From: Candidatus Methylospira mobilis
GTDB taxonomy: Bacteria; Pseudomonadota; Gammaproteobacteria; Methylococcales; Methylococcaceae
Assembly: GCF_009498235.1 (NCBI RefSeq)
Contig: NZ_CP044205.1
Span: 2,729,389 to 2,793,388 of the forward strand
Reading direction: 5' to 3'
DNA: 64,000 nucleotides
Position 1 is the first letter of the stretch. Each line of letters begins with the position of its first letter. Below the pieces are notes generated by a model. It saw nothing but the letters and a program-made list of their open reading frames with translations, ran no database searches and had not been told where the DNA came from. The translations under genes were made by a program, and so were the position numbers. Positions 1 to 8,506 of this stretch are shown piece after piece.

Positions 1-193
1 ACTTTTGACCGGTGCCGTTAAGTTAAGTCGTTCGTGGGCGTAGCGCCGCGAATGCGGCTGGAGAGCCTGTCGAACCATGAACGAATTAACTATCAAGACC
101 GCAGGATTTCGAAGGATTTTCCATTCATCCTTCGACAAGCTCAGGACGAACGGAAAATCGGATACTGAATAGTTACCAATCATCTAGAGGTCA
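1..193. repeat. Intergenic region with dispersed repeat sequence
   Basis: No gene is visible here. Positions 122-153 hold the motif CCTTCGACAAGCTCAGGACG, and a near-identical stretch recurs at about 39090-39118. The phrase around GTCGAACCATGA (about 69-80) also has a relative at 39078-39089. Positions 165-176 read CTGAATAGTTAC, matching 12 of the 13 bases at the right end of the inverted-repeat element at 39186-39482. The stretch may therefore be the right-hand remnant of a third copy, but its left part is unclear. Confidence 0.5.
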
Positions 194-196
194 GTG

Positions 197-3100
197 ATGT
201 CGGAAGAACTGGATGAAGTGTGGGGTCTCTTTGCAGCAGAAGGCAACAGCTCGCTTGATGAAGTAGAAGAGCGTCTGTTGCATTTGCGGGACCATATAGG
301 CGATGCCGACTCTATTGCCGCGCTATTCCGCGCCATGCACACCTTTAAAGGCAATGCGCGCGTAATGGGGCTGGCCAACATCGAAGCGGTTGCGCATGCT
401 GCGGAGGATCTGATAGGTCTGGTACGCGATGAAGGCGTAGCGCTTGACGAAGAACTTAATGATCTGATTCTCGAAACCGCGGATCATTTGCGTAAATTGC
501 ACGAACAAAGCGCCACGAGCCGCAGAGATGTCGATGCCGGGCAAAACGCGCATTTGCTGGAACGTCTGCACGCCCGATTCCGGCAGCCGCACACCGGCAG
601 CAATTCAGCACAGGCTGCCCAGCCGTCCGAACAAGCCATGGAGTTCCCGGCGCCCCCCCCTGAGTTCGAGCCGATGATCTTTGAGCCTATTCCGGAGGAA
701 ACGAACGGAACCGGGACACAAGCACTGAGCTTTGATTGGCCGGGACTGGAACCCGCTCGGACCAACGAAGAGCCGGAATCCATTATTTTCGACGGCGGAA
801 ACATGGACGGCAGCCTGTTCAGCGATCCGGTCTACCGTGAGGTTTTTAGCGGATTAGCGCAGGATACGCTGACCAATCTGCAGACGCTGAGCGAGCAAGA
901 CCCCGATCTGCCGGAAACGATACAAAGCTTCGCCGAAGAAGTGGAAAGCCTGCGGCATGCCGCGCAACAGATCGGCCTGGATTCGTGGCAAAGGATTTTA
1001 CAGAACTATCTCGATCTCCCCTACGCCGGCCCCGATGCACGAGCAGGCTTGCTGGCGAGCCTGAAAGCGCTGTTTCAACGCGACATATCGGAAGAGCCCC
1101 GGCCCCAGGGCGACCGTGAATTGACATCCGCTGTGGATTCCGTCGACAGGATTGAAGAAATGCGGCATGCAGCCGGGGACCCGGCCAGACGTTTCCTTGA
1201 CAGTCTGCGCGCACCGCTGGAAATTCTGGCGCGGCGCGGACAGCACGTTTTAGGCGGTATCGCCACCACTGCGGAAGAATTCAATCACGTCGTCGGCGAA
1301 ATAAGGCAAATGGCCGAAGCTGCGGGATTTGTAGGCGTTGCCGATGCGATGGAACGCCGCATGATGGACGGCAATGAGCCGGATACTTCCGAGAGTGCTG
1401 TCAATGCGCACTTTAATGAAATGGAGTACCGTCTTTATGAGGAACTCGCGGCGATCGCCGAAAGCGAGCTGCATGATCGCGAAGGTTTACAGCTGGATCC
1501 GCAAACCATACTGCGATTATGGTGCGCAGATCATGTGTTCGAATCCTTGCTGGATATCCGCGAACACCTGGAGTATCTGGGCAATCAGGATGATGTCGAA
1601 ACTCATTGCGAAGGCATCAAGTCCTGTTTACGCCGCGTTTATCACGCCTGCCATCATTATCACCTGGACACGGCGGCGCATTTGATCATGTCCATAGTCG
1701 ATCTGGTCGCGCGCGTGGAAACAGGCGAAATGCATGCGGATACGGTGCTGCTTTTCATCATAAAATCGTTCGTGCACGATATGGAGCTGATTCTGAATGC
1801 GGTAGAGCATGGCGAATACGCCGATCTTACGCAACTGGATCGCCTGCAGGAAGTCGCAACTGAGCTGCCGTTTATCAGCAGCGGCGCAGGCTCATCATCG
1901 CTGGTAGAGTCGCGGCTCAGTTTGCCCCGCGCATTTCACAAGGTGCTGACGCCGGAAAGCGTACATGACGCGCTCACCGATTTAAGCGCCGGTTACCGTT
2001 TTTATATCCTGCGCGCCGACCTGAACAGCGATGAAGCACTCAGCGAACGGCTGATAGCCTGGGTCAGCACCGGTAAGGCGCATTTAATCAGTAATGTAAC
2101 CGTTTTCATCGAAGATTACACTCTGTTCGATTTTTTACTGTCCACGCCTTTGCAGGAAGACGAAATACGCGAAACCATTGCCCGCCTCGACTCCAGCGGA
2201 AAACTGCTGACGCTCGAAGCGGTGCTGGTCGATCGTAAACCGCATGCCAGACACATTGAATCGCTGGCCGCGGAATCCGGCGCATCCGAATCCGCCGGAG
2301 AAAGAGGAAATCAAATTGCAGCGGATCAGTCTGTAAACAGCGAAAGCACCGAGAACGTGCAAGCGCTGCGTCTTATCGGCGAACTGGTCACCGGGCAGTC
2401 GCAACTGCAACATTTACTGGCGCGCCTGCAGGAAAGCGATCTGGGCCGAGATATCGATCAGATTATCACCCAGGCATCCGGCAACTGGACCGGCTCGCGC
2501 GACAGCATACACGTCCTGCTGGCCGAACACCAGATGGCGCTCGAGCATCTGGCGCAAATCCATATCCAGAATTCCACTCTGCTCACGCAGTTGCAGGAAG
2601 AAACATTAACGCAGCGGGTGCGTTCCGCAGCACTGCTGCTGCAACCGTTGCACGCTTATGTGGGCACGCTGTCGGGCCATTCGCACCGTAATGTCGAGCT
2701 GGAAATCAGCGGTGAAGAAGAAAACCTGGATTTCAGTTTATTCGACCGGCTCAAGCCGTTGATACGCCATTTGCTGGATTTCATCATCTGGCATAGCATT
2801 GAGCTTCCCGAGCAACGCAAAGCCGTCAACAAGCCGGAACACGGGCGTATCAAACTGACGCTGAGCACCCATGAGGGACATGTCAATCTGCAACTGGAGG
2901 ACGACGGCAAAGGCATAGATTTCAATGAAATTGCCGAGCGGACACAGAACAGCAAACCCACCCTCAATCTGGTTCTGAGTGAGAATTATGGTCGCATAGG
3001 CGACAACGACAACTATGAAGGCCATGATCTTGGCGCAACGCGTCTGGAATTAAGGCGTCAGGGAGGCGATTTACGCATCGCCGGCTCGCAGCTGGGCGGC

Positions 3101-3619
3101 TTGCGCTTCAATCTGACCTTGCCGCTGGCTACCGTTGTCCTGGACGGCATGGTGATACGCGTGGGAGAAGTCCGGTATATCGTCCCGATACAGGCGATAC
3201 AGCGCATCGTAAGAGCCGGTTCCAAGGAACTGACGCAGGTTTCCGCCAATGAGGGCGATTATCTGCTGTGCATGGAAAATGAGAAAGTCCTGCCTATCCA
3301 GTTTTTACGCCGTAACGGGCATGGTCAAAACGAGGATGGAAAGGTACAACTGACCGCGCTGCTGCATAACCGTGAGAAATCATCCGCGGACGAGTTGAAG
3401 TATTTGTTTGTGGTTGTCGGCGGACATGGCCAATCGACCGCGCTTGCCGTAGACGAGTTGATCGGACAGCAGCAGGTGCTGATTCGTCCGCTGGAAGGCT
3501 ATTTATCCAGCATACGCGGCGCTACCGGCTGCGCCTTGCTCGGCAGCGGCGATGTCGGCATCGTCCTGGACATGAGCCTGTTACTGGAACAGGCGACTGC
3601 AGCCATGGCGGAAGCTTGA
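197..3619 (+). CDS. CheA-like chemosensory protein with N-terminal Hpt and C-terminal CheW domain, degenerate kinase core
   Basis: A large cytoplasmic protein of about 1140 residues built like the Hpt/CheA hybrids of type IV pilus chemosensory systems (ChpA/PilL), but without a C-terminal receiver domain. The N-terminal Hpt domain has the motif HTFKGNARVMGL with the phospho-acceptor His at about residue 48. Two weaker Hpt-like segments follow near residues 250 and 390. A C-terminal CheW domain starts after the LPLATVVLDGMVIRVG segment at about residue 980. Between them, the ATPase region keeps a G1-like DDGKGID (about residue 900). The N-box reads LLDFIIWHSIE, where CheA has the conserved Asn and Asp, and no G2 box is recognisable. 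Autophosphorylation is therefore doubtful. The ATG at 197 is preferred over the GTG at 194 because AGAGG lies six bases upstream. Partner genes would be to the left of the window. Confidence 0.8.
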   Translation: MSEELDEVWGLFAAEGNSSLDEVEERLLHLRDHIGDADSIAALFRAMHTFKGNARVMGLANIEAVAHAAEDLIGLVRDEGVALDEELNDLILETADHLRKLHEQSATSRRDVDAGQNAHLLERLHARFRQPHTGSNSAQAAQPSEQAMEFPAPPPEFEPMIFEPIPEETNGTGTQALSFDWPGLEPARTNEEPESIIFDGGNMDGSLFSDPVYREVFSGLAQDTLTNLQTLSEQDPDLPETIQSFAEEVESLRHAAQQIGLDSWQRILQNYLDLPYAGPDARAGLLASLKALFQRDISEEPRPQGDRELTSAVDSVDRIEEMRHAAGDPARRFLDSLRAPLEILARRGQHVLGGIATTAEEFNHVVGEIRQMAEAAGFVGVADAMERRMMDGNEPDTSESAVNAHFNEMEYRLYEELAAIAESELHDREGLQLDPQTILRLWCADHVFESLLDIREHLEYLGNQDDVETHCEGIKSCLRRVYHACHHYHLDTAAHLIMSIVDLVARVETGEMHADTVLLFIIKSFVHDMELILNAVEHGEYADLTQLDRLQEVATELPFISSGAGSSSLVESRLSLPRAFHKVLTPESVHDALTDLSAGYRFYILRADLNSDEALSERLIAWVSTGKAHLISNVTVFIEDYTLFDFLLSTPLQEDEIRETIARLDSSGKLLTLEAVLVDRKPHARHIESLAAESGASESAGERGNQIAADQSVNSESTENVQALRLIGELVTGQSQLQHLLARLQESDLGRDIDQIITQASGNWTGSRDSIHVLLAEHQMALEHLAQIHIQNSTLLTQLQEETLTQRVRSAALLLQPLHAYVGTLSGHSHRNVELEISGEEENLDFSLFDRLKPLIRHLLDFIIWHSIELPEQRKAVNKPEHGRIKLTLSTHEGHVNLQLEDDGKGIDFNEIAERTQNSKPTLNLVLSENYGRIGDNDNYEGHDLGATRLELRRQGGDLRIAGSQLGGLRFNLTLPLATVVLDGMVIRVGEVRYIVPIQAIQRIVRAGSKELTQVSANEGDYLLCMENEKVLPIQFLRRNGHGQNEDGKVQLTALLHNREKSSADELKYLFVVVGGHGQSTALAVDELIGQQQVLIRPLEGYLSSIRGATGCALLGSGDVGIVLDMSLLLEQATAAMAEA

Positions 3620-3667
3620 TTCCTTTTGATTTCGTAACCCTATTCAGCTAGCATCGCCTATCCTCGC

Positions 3668-3723
3668 AGGAGCGGGGCTTCAGCCCGCGATCGGCCTGTT
3701 GTCCCGGGCTAAAGCCCGCTCCT
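3668..3723. repeat. REP-like palindromic intergenic repeat
   Basis: An imperfect palindrome. AGGAGCGGGGCTTCAGCCCG and its near reverse complement CGGGCTAAAGCCCGCTCCT flank a short loop. Related palindromes occur at 8507-8566 and, degenerate, at 54199-54250, all between genes. This one lies between the convergent chemosensory gene and dsrC/tusE, so it could also act as a bidirectional hairpin terminator. Confidence 0.75.
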
Positions 3724-3799
3724 AAAAAGACTTTCAAAAGCACATTGCGCGTATTTTTGGTAAACGGTTCCGGCGATCTGAATTGTCGCCATGATATCA

Positions 3800-4129
3800 T
3801 CAGATACAGCCTGGAGGTTTCGGTAGACCGGCAATCAGACACGCGGTTCTGACGGCGCTTTCGGGAAACAATCGATGCAGATAAACCGAATTGCCTTTTT
3901 CGTCTCCCATACATTTTTGCATCAATTTGACGAACATCCGTGCATTGGGTAAGTGGTTAAACTGGTCGTAATAAGCACGCAGATGATAAATGACTTCCCA
4001 ATGCGCAGCTTCCAGACGGATGCCGGCCTGTTGCGCCAATGTGCCGGCGACGCTCTCGTCCCATTGCGTCGCATCCAGTAAAAACCCGCTCGCAGTGGTC
4101 TCCAGATGTTTATCGTTTACCTGCAACAC
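3800..4129 (-). CDS. tusE: DsrC/TusE family sulfur-carrier protein with two C-terminal cysteines
   Basis: A 109-residue DsrC/TusE family protein that accepts sulfur from TusBCD, in 2-thiouridine synthesis (TusE) or sulfur oxidation/reduction (DsrC). The family C-terminus is clear: AGLPKPPGCI with the penultimate Cys108. A second cysteine, Cys97, lies eleven residues earlier. That is the spacing of the redox pair in true DsrC proteins; as I recall, E. coli TusE has Thr there. The gene follows tusD-tusC-tusB on the same strand but is separated from tusB by about 280 bases containing an inverted-repeat element. Family membership is certain. Whether it works as TusE, DsrC or both is inference; no dsrAB is in the window. 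Confidence 0.9.
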   Translation of the reverse strand: MLQVNDKHLETTASGFLLDATQWDESVAGTLAQQAGIRLEAAHWEVIYHLRAYYDQFNHLPNARMFVKLMQKCMGDEKGNSVYLHRLFPESAVRTACLIAGLPKPPGCI

Positions 4130-4146
4130 CGGTCTCTTCTCTCAAT

Positions 4147-4352
4147 GTAATTATTCAGCGTACCTGCTGGAGAGAAAGCGAGGTGAGTCAAGCGAGACCT
4201 TCTGCGCCCATGGACGGGCGCAGAGAGCTTCCATAATGAACGGACTTGCGGCGTGGTTAATATTATACCGACGCGCTTCCGCTTTTCTCGACTGGCTAGC
4301 CTCTCTTCCGACTGCTTCGGTCATGACTCAAAATCACTCACTGAATATTCAC
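4147..4352. mobile_element. MITE-like palindromic element, copy 1 (short)
   Basis: About 206 bases between tusB and dsrC/tusE that align with 39186-39482. The ends are GTAATTATTCAGC and ACTGAATATTCAC, degenerate versions of the 13-bp terminal inverted repeats of the second copy. Shared interior blocks include GTGAGTCAAGCGAGAC, TCTGCGCCCATGGACGGGCG, GCGGCGTGGTTAA and CTCTCTTCCGACTGCTTCGG. No reading frame of note is present. It interrupts an otherwise tight gene cluster. Confidence 0.7.
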
Positions 4353-4412
4353 CTCGCTGTAAGCATTACAGAAATCCGTATCCATCCTCGTCAATACTCG
4401 CTTCGATAACCA

Positions 4413-4694
4413 TCAAAACCAGGACAGACAACGCGACGCGGCGGCCGCCAGATCAACGAATGCTGCATAATCAATACACTGTAAGCTATGAGGAAGCCGC
4501 GCCTCGGTTATGCCATGCATTTCCAGCGCATCCCGCATCACTCTCCACTGCAGGTTTATTCTGGTGGCGCATTTTTCCGGATGGCGACAAACAAGCGCCC
4601 CTGCTCCCAGTATCAGGACAACATCGCCCTCCTCCGCTCGTGACAAACAGGCTTCAAGCGCTTGGGGTTGGCTCAGCAGATGTAGTGTACTCAT
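4413..4694 (-). CDS. tusB: TusB/DsrH sulfurtransferase subunit
   Basis: A 93-residue DsrH/TusB family protein, one of the three small subunits of the TusBCD (DsrEFH) complex that relays persulfide sulfur from TusA to TusE/DsrC. The typical N-terminus MSTLHLLSQP and the C-terminal IDYAAFVDLA segment ending in Trp-Phe are present. Its start is four bases after the tusC stop codon. Size and order (D, C, B) match the family. TusA is not in the window. Confidence 0.88.
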   Translation of the reverse strand: MSTLHLLSQPQALEACLSRAEEGDVVLILGAGALVCRHPEKCATRINLQWRVMRDALEMHGITEARLPHSLQCIDYAAFVDLAAAASRCLSWF

Positions 4695-4698
4695 AGTG

Positions 4699-5052
4699 TC
4701 AACCGGCCACCAGCACTTGCTGCCGAGCCAATAAGCGCGACAATTCGTCTTTATCGATAAAACGCACCGGAACGGGCAGGTCTGCCGCTGTGGCCCCGCG
4801 TGCGGACAAAGACTCGGTTTCCACCCAGGGCGGCGCGAGATCGTATAAATCGAACGCCGCTAGCATTTGCACGACATTGCTCCGACTATTGCGCCCTGGC
4901 AGCAGGTGCAATACACCCTCATCCATAAACACCACAGTGGCGATCTGATCGAATGCCGCCGTGGTCAGCGCCATATCCAGTAACTCGCCGGCGCGAAAGT
5001 CATCATCAGGCGCATGTCTTATTACAAAGCAGAATTGTTTTACGGCCGCCAT
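4699..5052 (-). CDS. tusC: TusC/DsrF sulfurtransferase subunit
   Basis: A 117-residue DsrF/TusC family protein with the usual alpha/beta DsrE fold. The segment following FCFVIRHAP and the conserved middle FDQIATVVFMDEGV are characteristic. It lies five bases downstream of tusD and four bases upstream of tusB, so the three are almost certainly co-transcribed and form a hexamer. It carries no catalytic cysteine of its own in the TusD position. Confidence 0.88.
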   Translation of the reverse strand: MAAVKQFCFVIRHAPDDDFRAGELLDMALTTAAFDQIATVVFMDEGVLHLLPGRNSRSNVVQMLAAFDLYDLAPPWVETESLSARGATAADLPVPVRFIDKDELSRLLARQQVLVAG

Positions 5053-5057
5053 GGCAA

Positions 5058-5411
5058 TCAGTCATCGAAAGCAATAAAACGATCCGCCTGCAGACAGGCA
5101 TCCATCCACATGCCCAAACCGCCGAGACGAAAGCCCTCCGGCAGAGATCGACCGGCAAGCGGGCCGTCCGCTTCATCGGTGTGGATCACTGCGCGCCGAT
5201 AGGCCGCAGACACGCAGACAACCAGATCGATCCGCTTTTCCAGCGCCAGGCGCGACCAATCATCAGGCGCGCTTGCGCAATATACGCCGTCGTGATAGAA
5301 AAACACGCGTGCTACCTCGTGTCCGGCCCGGAGCGCCGCTTCGACAAAACGCAGGGCCGACAAGCTCGCCGGACTATCAGGCCCCGCGTTGACTTGAATT
5401 GCGAACTTCAT
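5058..5411 (-). CDS. tusD: TusD/DsrE sulfurtransferase subunit with active-site Cys
   Basis: A 117-residue DsrE/TusD family protein, the catalytic member of the TusBCD relay. Cys66 in the motif LVVCVSAAYRR sits where TusD and DsrE carry the persulfide-forming cysteine. The C-terminus has the expected GFRLGGLGMWMDACLQADR stretch. It is first in the minus-strand cluster and is divergent from bepA, with only 47 bases between the two starts, so both promoters must lie in that short gap. Confidence 0.9.
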   Translation of the reverse strand: MKFAIQVNAGPDSPASLSALRFVEAALRAGHEVARVFFYHDGVYCASAPDDWSRLALEKRIDLVVCVSAAYRRAVIHTDEADGPLAGRSLPEGFRLGGLGMWMDACLQADRFIAFDD

Positions 5412-5458
5412 ACCCCCATATTTTTCCCGTGCCGTATCCCAAAGACAAATATTGCTAA

Positions 5459-7024
5459 ATGTCTACACGCTCTAAACTGACTGCAACCCTGTTGATAGTC
5501 GCCCAGTTGACTCTGTACGGTCAAACAACGGCGGCAGCCGTTAACCAGTACGTATCCCGCAACGCGCCGCTCGATCTGCGCAGCAGCGACATTACCGGGC
5601 AAGCATCGCCGGTAGAAAACAGGGCTGCCGACGATAATAGCAGGGAAATGCATCTACCGGAAATCGGCGACCCTTCGGGAACCCTTTTATCGACGCACGA
5701 GGAAATCGAGCTGGGCGCCGCTTTTTTCAGAAGCCTGCACGGACAGATACACATTAACGAAGACCCCGAAACCACGGATTATATCCAGCGCATAGGCCAA
5801 AAACTGTCTGCGAACAGCGCCGACCCGGAGCATGCCTACCACTTTTTCGTGGTCATGGAACCCAACATCAATGCTTTCGCCGGCCCAGGCGGCTATATCG
5901 GTGTCAATTCCGGTTTGATATTGACCACGGAGGCTGAAAGCGAGCTGGCCTCGGTACTGGCTCACGAAATAGCTCACGTCACCCAGCGTCATCTTTATCA
6001 GGCATATCAGGCCGCGTCACGCTTGTCCTTGCCTATGGCGGCGGCAATGCTGGCGGGTATTTTGATCGGAGCAAAGACCGGCAATGCGCAGGCCGGTGAA
6101 GCCGCCATTATCGCTGCGCAGGCGGCCAACCAGCAGTTTCAGATCAACTTCACGCGAGACAATGAAGCCGAGGCCGATCGCGTGGGCATGCAAAACCTGT
6201 CGAAATCCGAGTTCGACCCGCGCGCCATGCCCGTTTTCTTCGAACGCATGCAGCAAGCAACGCGTTTCGCAGGCAATGCGCTACCTGAATTCCTGATGAC
6301 TCACCCGGTTACCGTTTCGCGTATTTCAGACACACGCGGACGCGCAGAAAAATACGCCTATCGGCAATACGAAGATTCTTTTGTATATCAAATCATCAAA
6401 GCCAAATTACGGGTGCTGAGTGCGACGGACCCCTTCGAAGTGGAAAAATATTTCCGCACGACCAACAATCATGGCACGCTACAGCAGCAGGATGTGACTC
6501 GTTACGGTCTGGCATTATCCCTGCAGGCCCAAAAAAAATACGACGAGGCCCGTCCGTTACTGCAAAAACTGGTGATCCAGCATCCCGATCAACCCCATTT
6601 CGTTAACGCGCTGGCCAGACTCGAGACCGATGCGCATCGCTACCCGGAAGCCTTGAAGCATTACGATATGGCTCTGGAACGATTTCCGGAGAATCGCGGA
6701 ATTGTGTTCAATTATGTAAGGCTGCTGCTGTTGATGCAAAAACCTTTGGAAGCGAGAAACCTGCTGAATGCGCACAGCGCCACGCTCGCTCCGTCCACGG
6801 AGTTCTATGAACTGCTGGCGGAATGTTACGGCGAATTACACAATGACGCGGAATCGCACCGTTATCTCGCCGAATACTATTATCTTAACGGACAAACCCA
6901 TACCGCCATCAAGCAAATGAAACTGGCTCGGCAGCACGCAGGCAACAATTTCTACATCAATGCGGTGATAGACGAGCGCTTGCAGGCGCTGCAAAAAGAA
7001 GAGCAGGAAAGCAAGGAAAAATAA
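5459..7024 (+). CDS. bepA: BepA-like periplasmic M48 metalloprotease/chaperone with TPR region
   Basis: A 521-residue homologue of BepA (YfgC), which assists outer-membrane protein (LptD/Bam) assembly and degrades stalled substrates. An N-terminal signal peptide (about residues 1-26, ending TTAAAA) is followed by the M48 peptidase domain with the zinc motif HEIAHVTQRH near residue 166 and a downstream NEAEADRVG motif giving the third zinc ligand. The C-terminal half is TPR-like (repeats with KKYDEARPLLQKL and YPEALKHYDMAL). It is slightly longer than E. coli BepA. The start ATG at 5459 gives the signal peptide directly; the ribosome binding site is weak. Confidence 0.9.
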   Translation: MSTRSKLTATLLIVAQLTLYGQTTAAAVNQYVSRNAPLDLRSSDITGQASPVENRAADDNSREMHLPEIGDPSGTLLSTHEEIELGAAFFRSLHGQIHINEDPETTDYIQRIGQKLSANSADPEHAYHFFVVMEPNINAFAGPGGYIGVNSGLILTTEAESELASVLAHEIAHVTQRHLYQAYQAASRLSLPMAAAMLAGILIGAKTGNAQAGEAAIIAAQAANQQFQINFTRDNEAEADRVGMQNLSKSEFDPRAMPVFFERMQQATRFAGNALPEFLMTHPVTVSRISDTRGRAEKYAYRQYEDSFVYQIIKAKLRVLSATDPFEVEKYFRTTNNHGTLQQQDVTRYGLALSLQAQKKYDEARPLLQKLVIQHPDQPHFVNALARLETDAHRYPEALKHYDMALERFPENRGIVFNYVRLLLLMQKPLEARNLLNAHSATLAPSTEFYELLAECYGELHNDAESHRYLAEYYYLNGQTHTAIKQMKLARQHAGNNFYINAVIDERLQALQKEEQESKEK

Positions 7025-7031
7025 GGCGATG

Positions 7032-7275
7032 CTATATCAGTTCAAGACGGCGTTCAATGCGCTCGATTCTTGCGGATATCTTTGTCCAGTTCGTATTGCT
7101 GCCTGATATCGGTCTCTTCGCCTATAGCAACAACCTCCCTGCGCACCGGATTCATGCTGCTTTCGAGACTGGACATTCTCTATTTCAGATCAGTTACGTC
7201 ATCAGCCACTTGATCAAGTCGGCTGCGAATATGCCGCAAATGTTCAAGAACGAGCTTTTCAAGGCTTTCATACAT
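7032..7275 (-). pseudogene. Decayed small coiled-coil protein gene (in-frame TAG plus frameshift)
   Basis: On the minus strand an ATG at 7275 with a strong AGGAG seven bases upstream opens a frame reading MYESLEKLVLEHLRHIRSRL and continuing to DDVTDLK. It then hits a TAG at 7182-7180. Beyond it the same frame reads RMSSLESSMNPVRREVV and on to QQYELDKDI. A one-base slip is then needed to recover ARIERIERRLEL and the final TAG at 7032. Together this is a small (about 80 residues) heptad-rich protein of a family common in proteobacteria with no function known to me. The interval is 244 bases, one more than a multiple of three, in agreement with the frameshift. Confidence 0.7.
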
Positions 7276-7334
7276 GATAACTCCTAAAATATCGACTTTT
7301 CAATCATGTGGGTACGCTGCCGCTACTGTTCAAA

Positions 7335-7351
7335 GGTACGCATAGCGTACC
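7335..7351 (-). terminator. Possible hairpin terminator after sspB
   Basis: A perfect 7-bp stem with a 3-base loop (GGTACGC ATA GCGTACC), about 30 bases past the sspB stop codon. On the minus strand it is followed by TTTG only, so the U-tract is weak and the terminator call is tentative. Confidence 0.4.
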
Positions 7352-7378
7352 GTTCCGCCCTACGCCATGTAAAAGCGA

Positions 7379-7774
7379 CTACTTCACAACGCGCAGCTTG
7401 GGCCGGCCTCTGACCGGCGGCTCTGGCTCGGGCGGCGTCGGAGGCTGCTCGTTGTTACCGTTTTCCTCGACGTCAAATACCATACCCTGGCCGTTTTCAC
7501 TGGCGTAGATGGCCAGCACCGCATGCACGGGCGCCATGACATGCATCGGTTTACCGCCGAACCGGGCGTTAAACTCTATCCACTCATTGCCCAGACTCAA
7601 GCCCTGGGTTGCTTCCGTACGTAAATTCAGCACGATCCGGCCATCCTCAACATACTGTCGCGGCACTTCCACGCCTTCTACCGCTGCATTAACCAGTAAA
7701 TAGGGGGTGTGATCATTGTCCAGTATCCACTCATGGATAGCTCGAACCAAATAAGGTTTTAACGGTGTCATCAT
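7379..7774 (-). CDS. sspB: ClpXP specificity-enhancing factor SspB
   Basis: A 131-residue SspB protein that tethers ssrA-tagged and other substrates to ClpXP. The N-terminal dimerisation and tag-binding fold is clear from MTPLKPYLVRAIHEWILDN and the RIVLNLRTEATQGL strand. An acidic, proline-rich linker leads to the C-terminal ClpX-binding tail RGRPKLRVVK. It sits nine bases after sspA, the usual sspAB arrangement. Start is one of two adjacent ATG codons. Confidence 0.95.
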   Translation of the reverse strand: MMTPLKPYLVRAIHEWILDNDHTPYLLVNAAVEGVEVPRQYVEDGRIVLNLRTEATQGLSLGNEWIEFNARFGGKPMHVMAPVHAVLAIYASENGQGMVFDVEENGNNEQPPTPPEPEPPVRGRPKLRVVK

Positions 7775-7783
7775 TCAATCTAC

Positions 7784-8428
7784 TCAGCGAAGATAGCCCA
7801 ATACATCCATTTCGCGTTCCTGATCGCTTAATGATAACAGGAAAGACTCACGGCCGAATATACGCCGGGCATACCCGGCGATGGCGTCGGATACAACCGG
7901 CGCATTAATTCCCAACGCAGGAAGCCGCCACAGAAGCGGCGCCAATACGCAATCGACCAGCGAAAACTCGTCGCTGAGAAAAAAGGGATGCGCAGCAAAA
8001 AGCGGACCCGCCGCCAATAACTTTTCATTGAGCAGTTTGCGCGACTTTCCGGATTTCTTTTCATTTGCGCCATCAATCTCGCTCAGCAAGCCGTACCAGT
8101 CTCTGTCGATACGATAAATCAGCAGGCGCGCTTTCGCTCTCGCTACCGGGTCCATCGGGTTCAGCGGCGGGTGCGGGAAACGCTCATCCAGATATTCCAT
8201 CACTATGCGGGATTCGTACAACACTACGTCGCGATCCAGTAAAGTAGGCCAGATCAAGCCGGGATTCAATTCGCTCAGACCGGAGGGAGGATGGGCGGGG
8301 TCGACTAATTCGATATCCACATCGACATCCTTTTCACGCACGACAATACGCGCACCATGCCCGCGCACTTCTGTGGGCGGACACAACAACGTCATTCCCG
8401 ACTTGCGGCCTATCTCTGCCGTCACCAC
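7784..8428 (-). CDS. sspA: Stringent starvation protein A (GST-fold RNA polymerase-associated protein)
   Basis: About 213 residues with a glutathione S-transferase fold. SspA binds RNA polymerase under starvation and acid stress and acts as a transcription co-regulator. The thioredoxin-like N-domain holds MTLLCPPTEV; then come LNPGLIWPTLLDRDVVLYES and IVMEYLDERFPHPPL, and the helical C-domain contains FSLVDCVLAPLLWRLPALG. The start is one of two consecutive GTG codons at 8428 or 8425, or the internal ATG of MTLLC, so the N-terminus is uncertain by about ten residues. In many proteobacteria sspAB follows the cytochrome bc1 genes, as here. Confidence 0.92.
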   Translation of the reverse strand: MVTAEIGRKSGMTLLCPPTEVRGHGARIVVREKDVDVDIELVDPAHPPSGLSELNPGLIWPTLLDRDVVLYESRIVMEYLDERFPHPPLNPMDPVARAKARLLIYRIDRDWYGLLSEIDGANEKKSGKSRKLLNEKLLAAGPLFAAHPFFLSDEFSLVDCVLAPLLWRLPALGINAPVVSDAIAGYARRIFGRESFLLSLSDQEREMDVLGYLR

Positions 8429-8506
8429 CCTAACCCCATAGAAATAACAAGTCAGTGCCTTGTCTGCTAAAAACAGTAATTGTATGCCTGCGGCTGCGGT
8501 ATTTCA

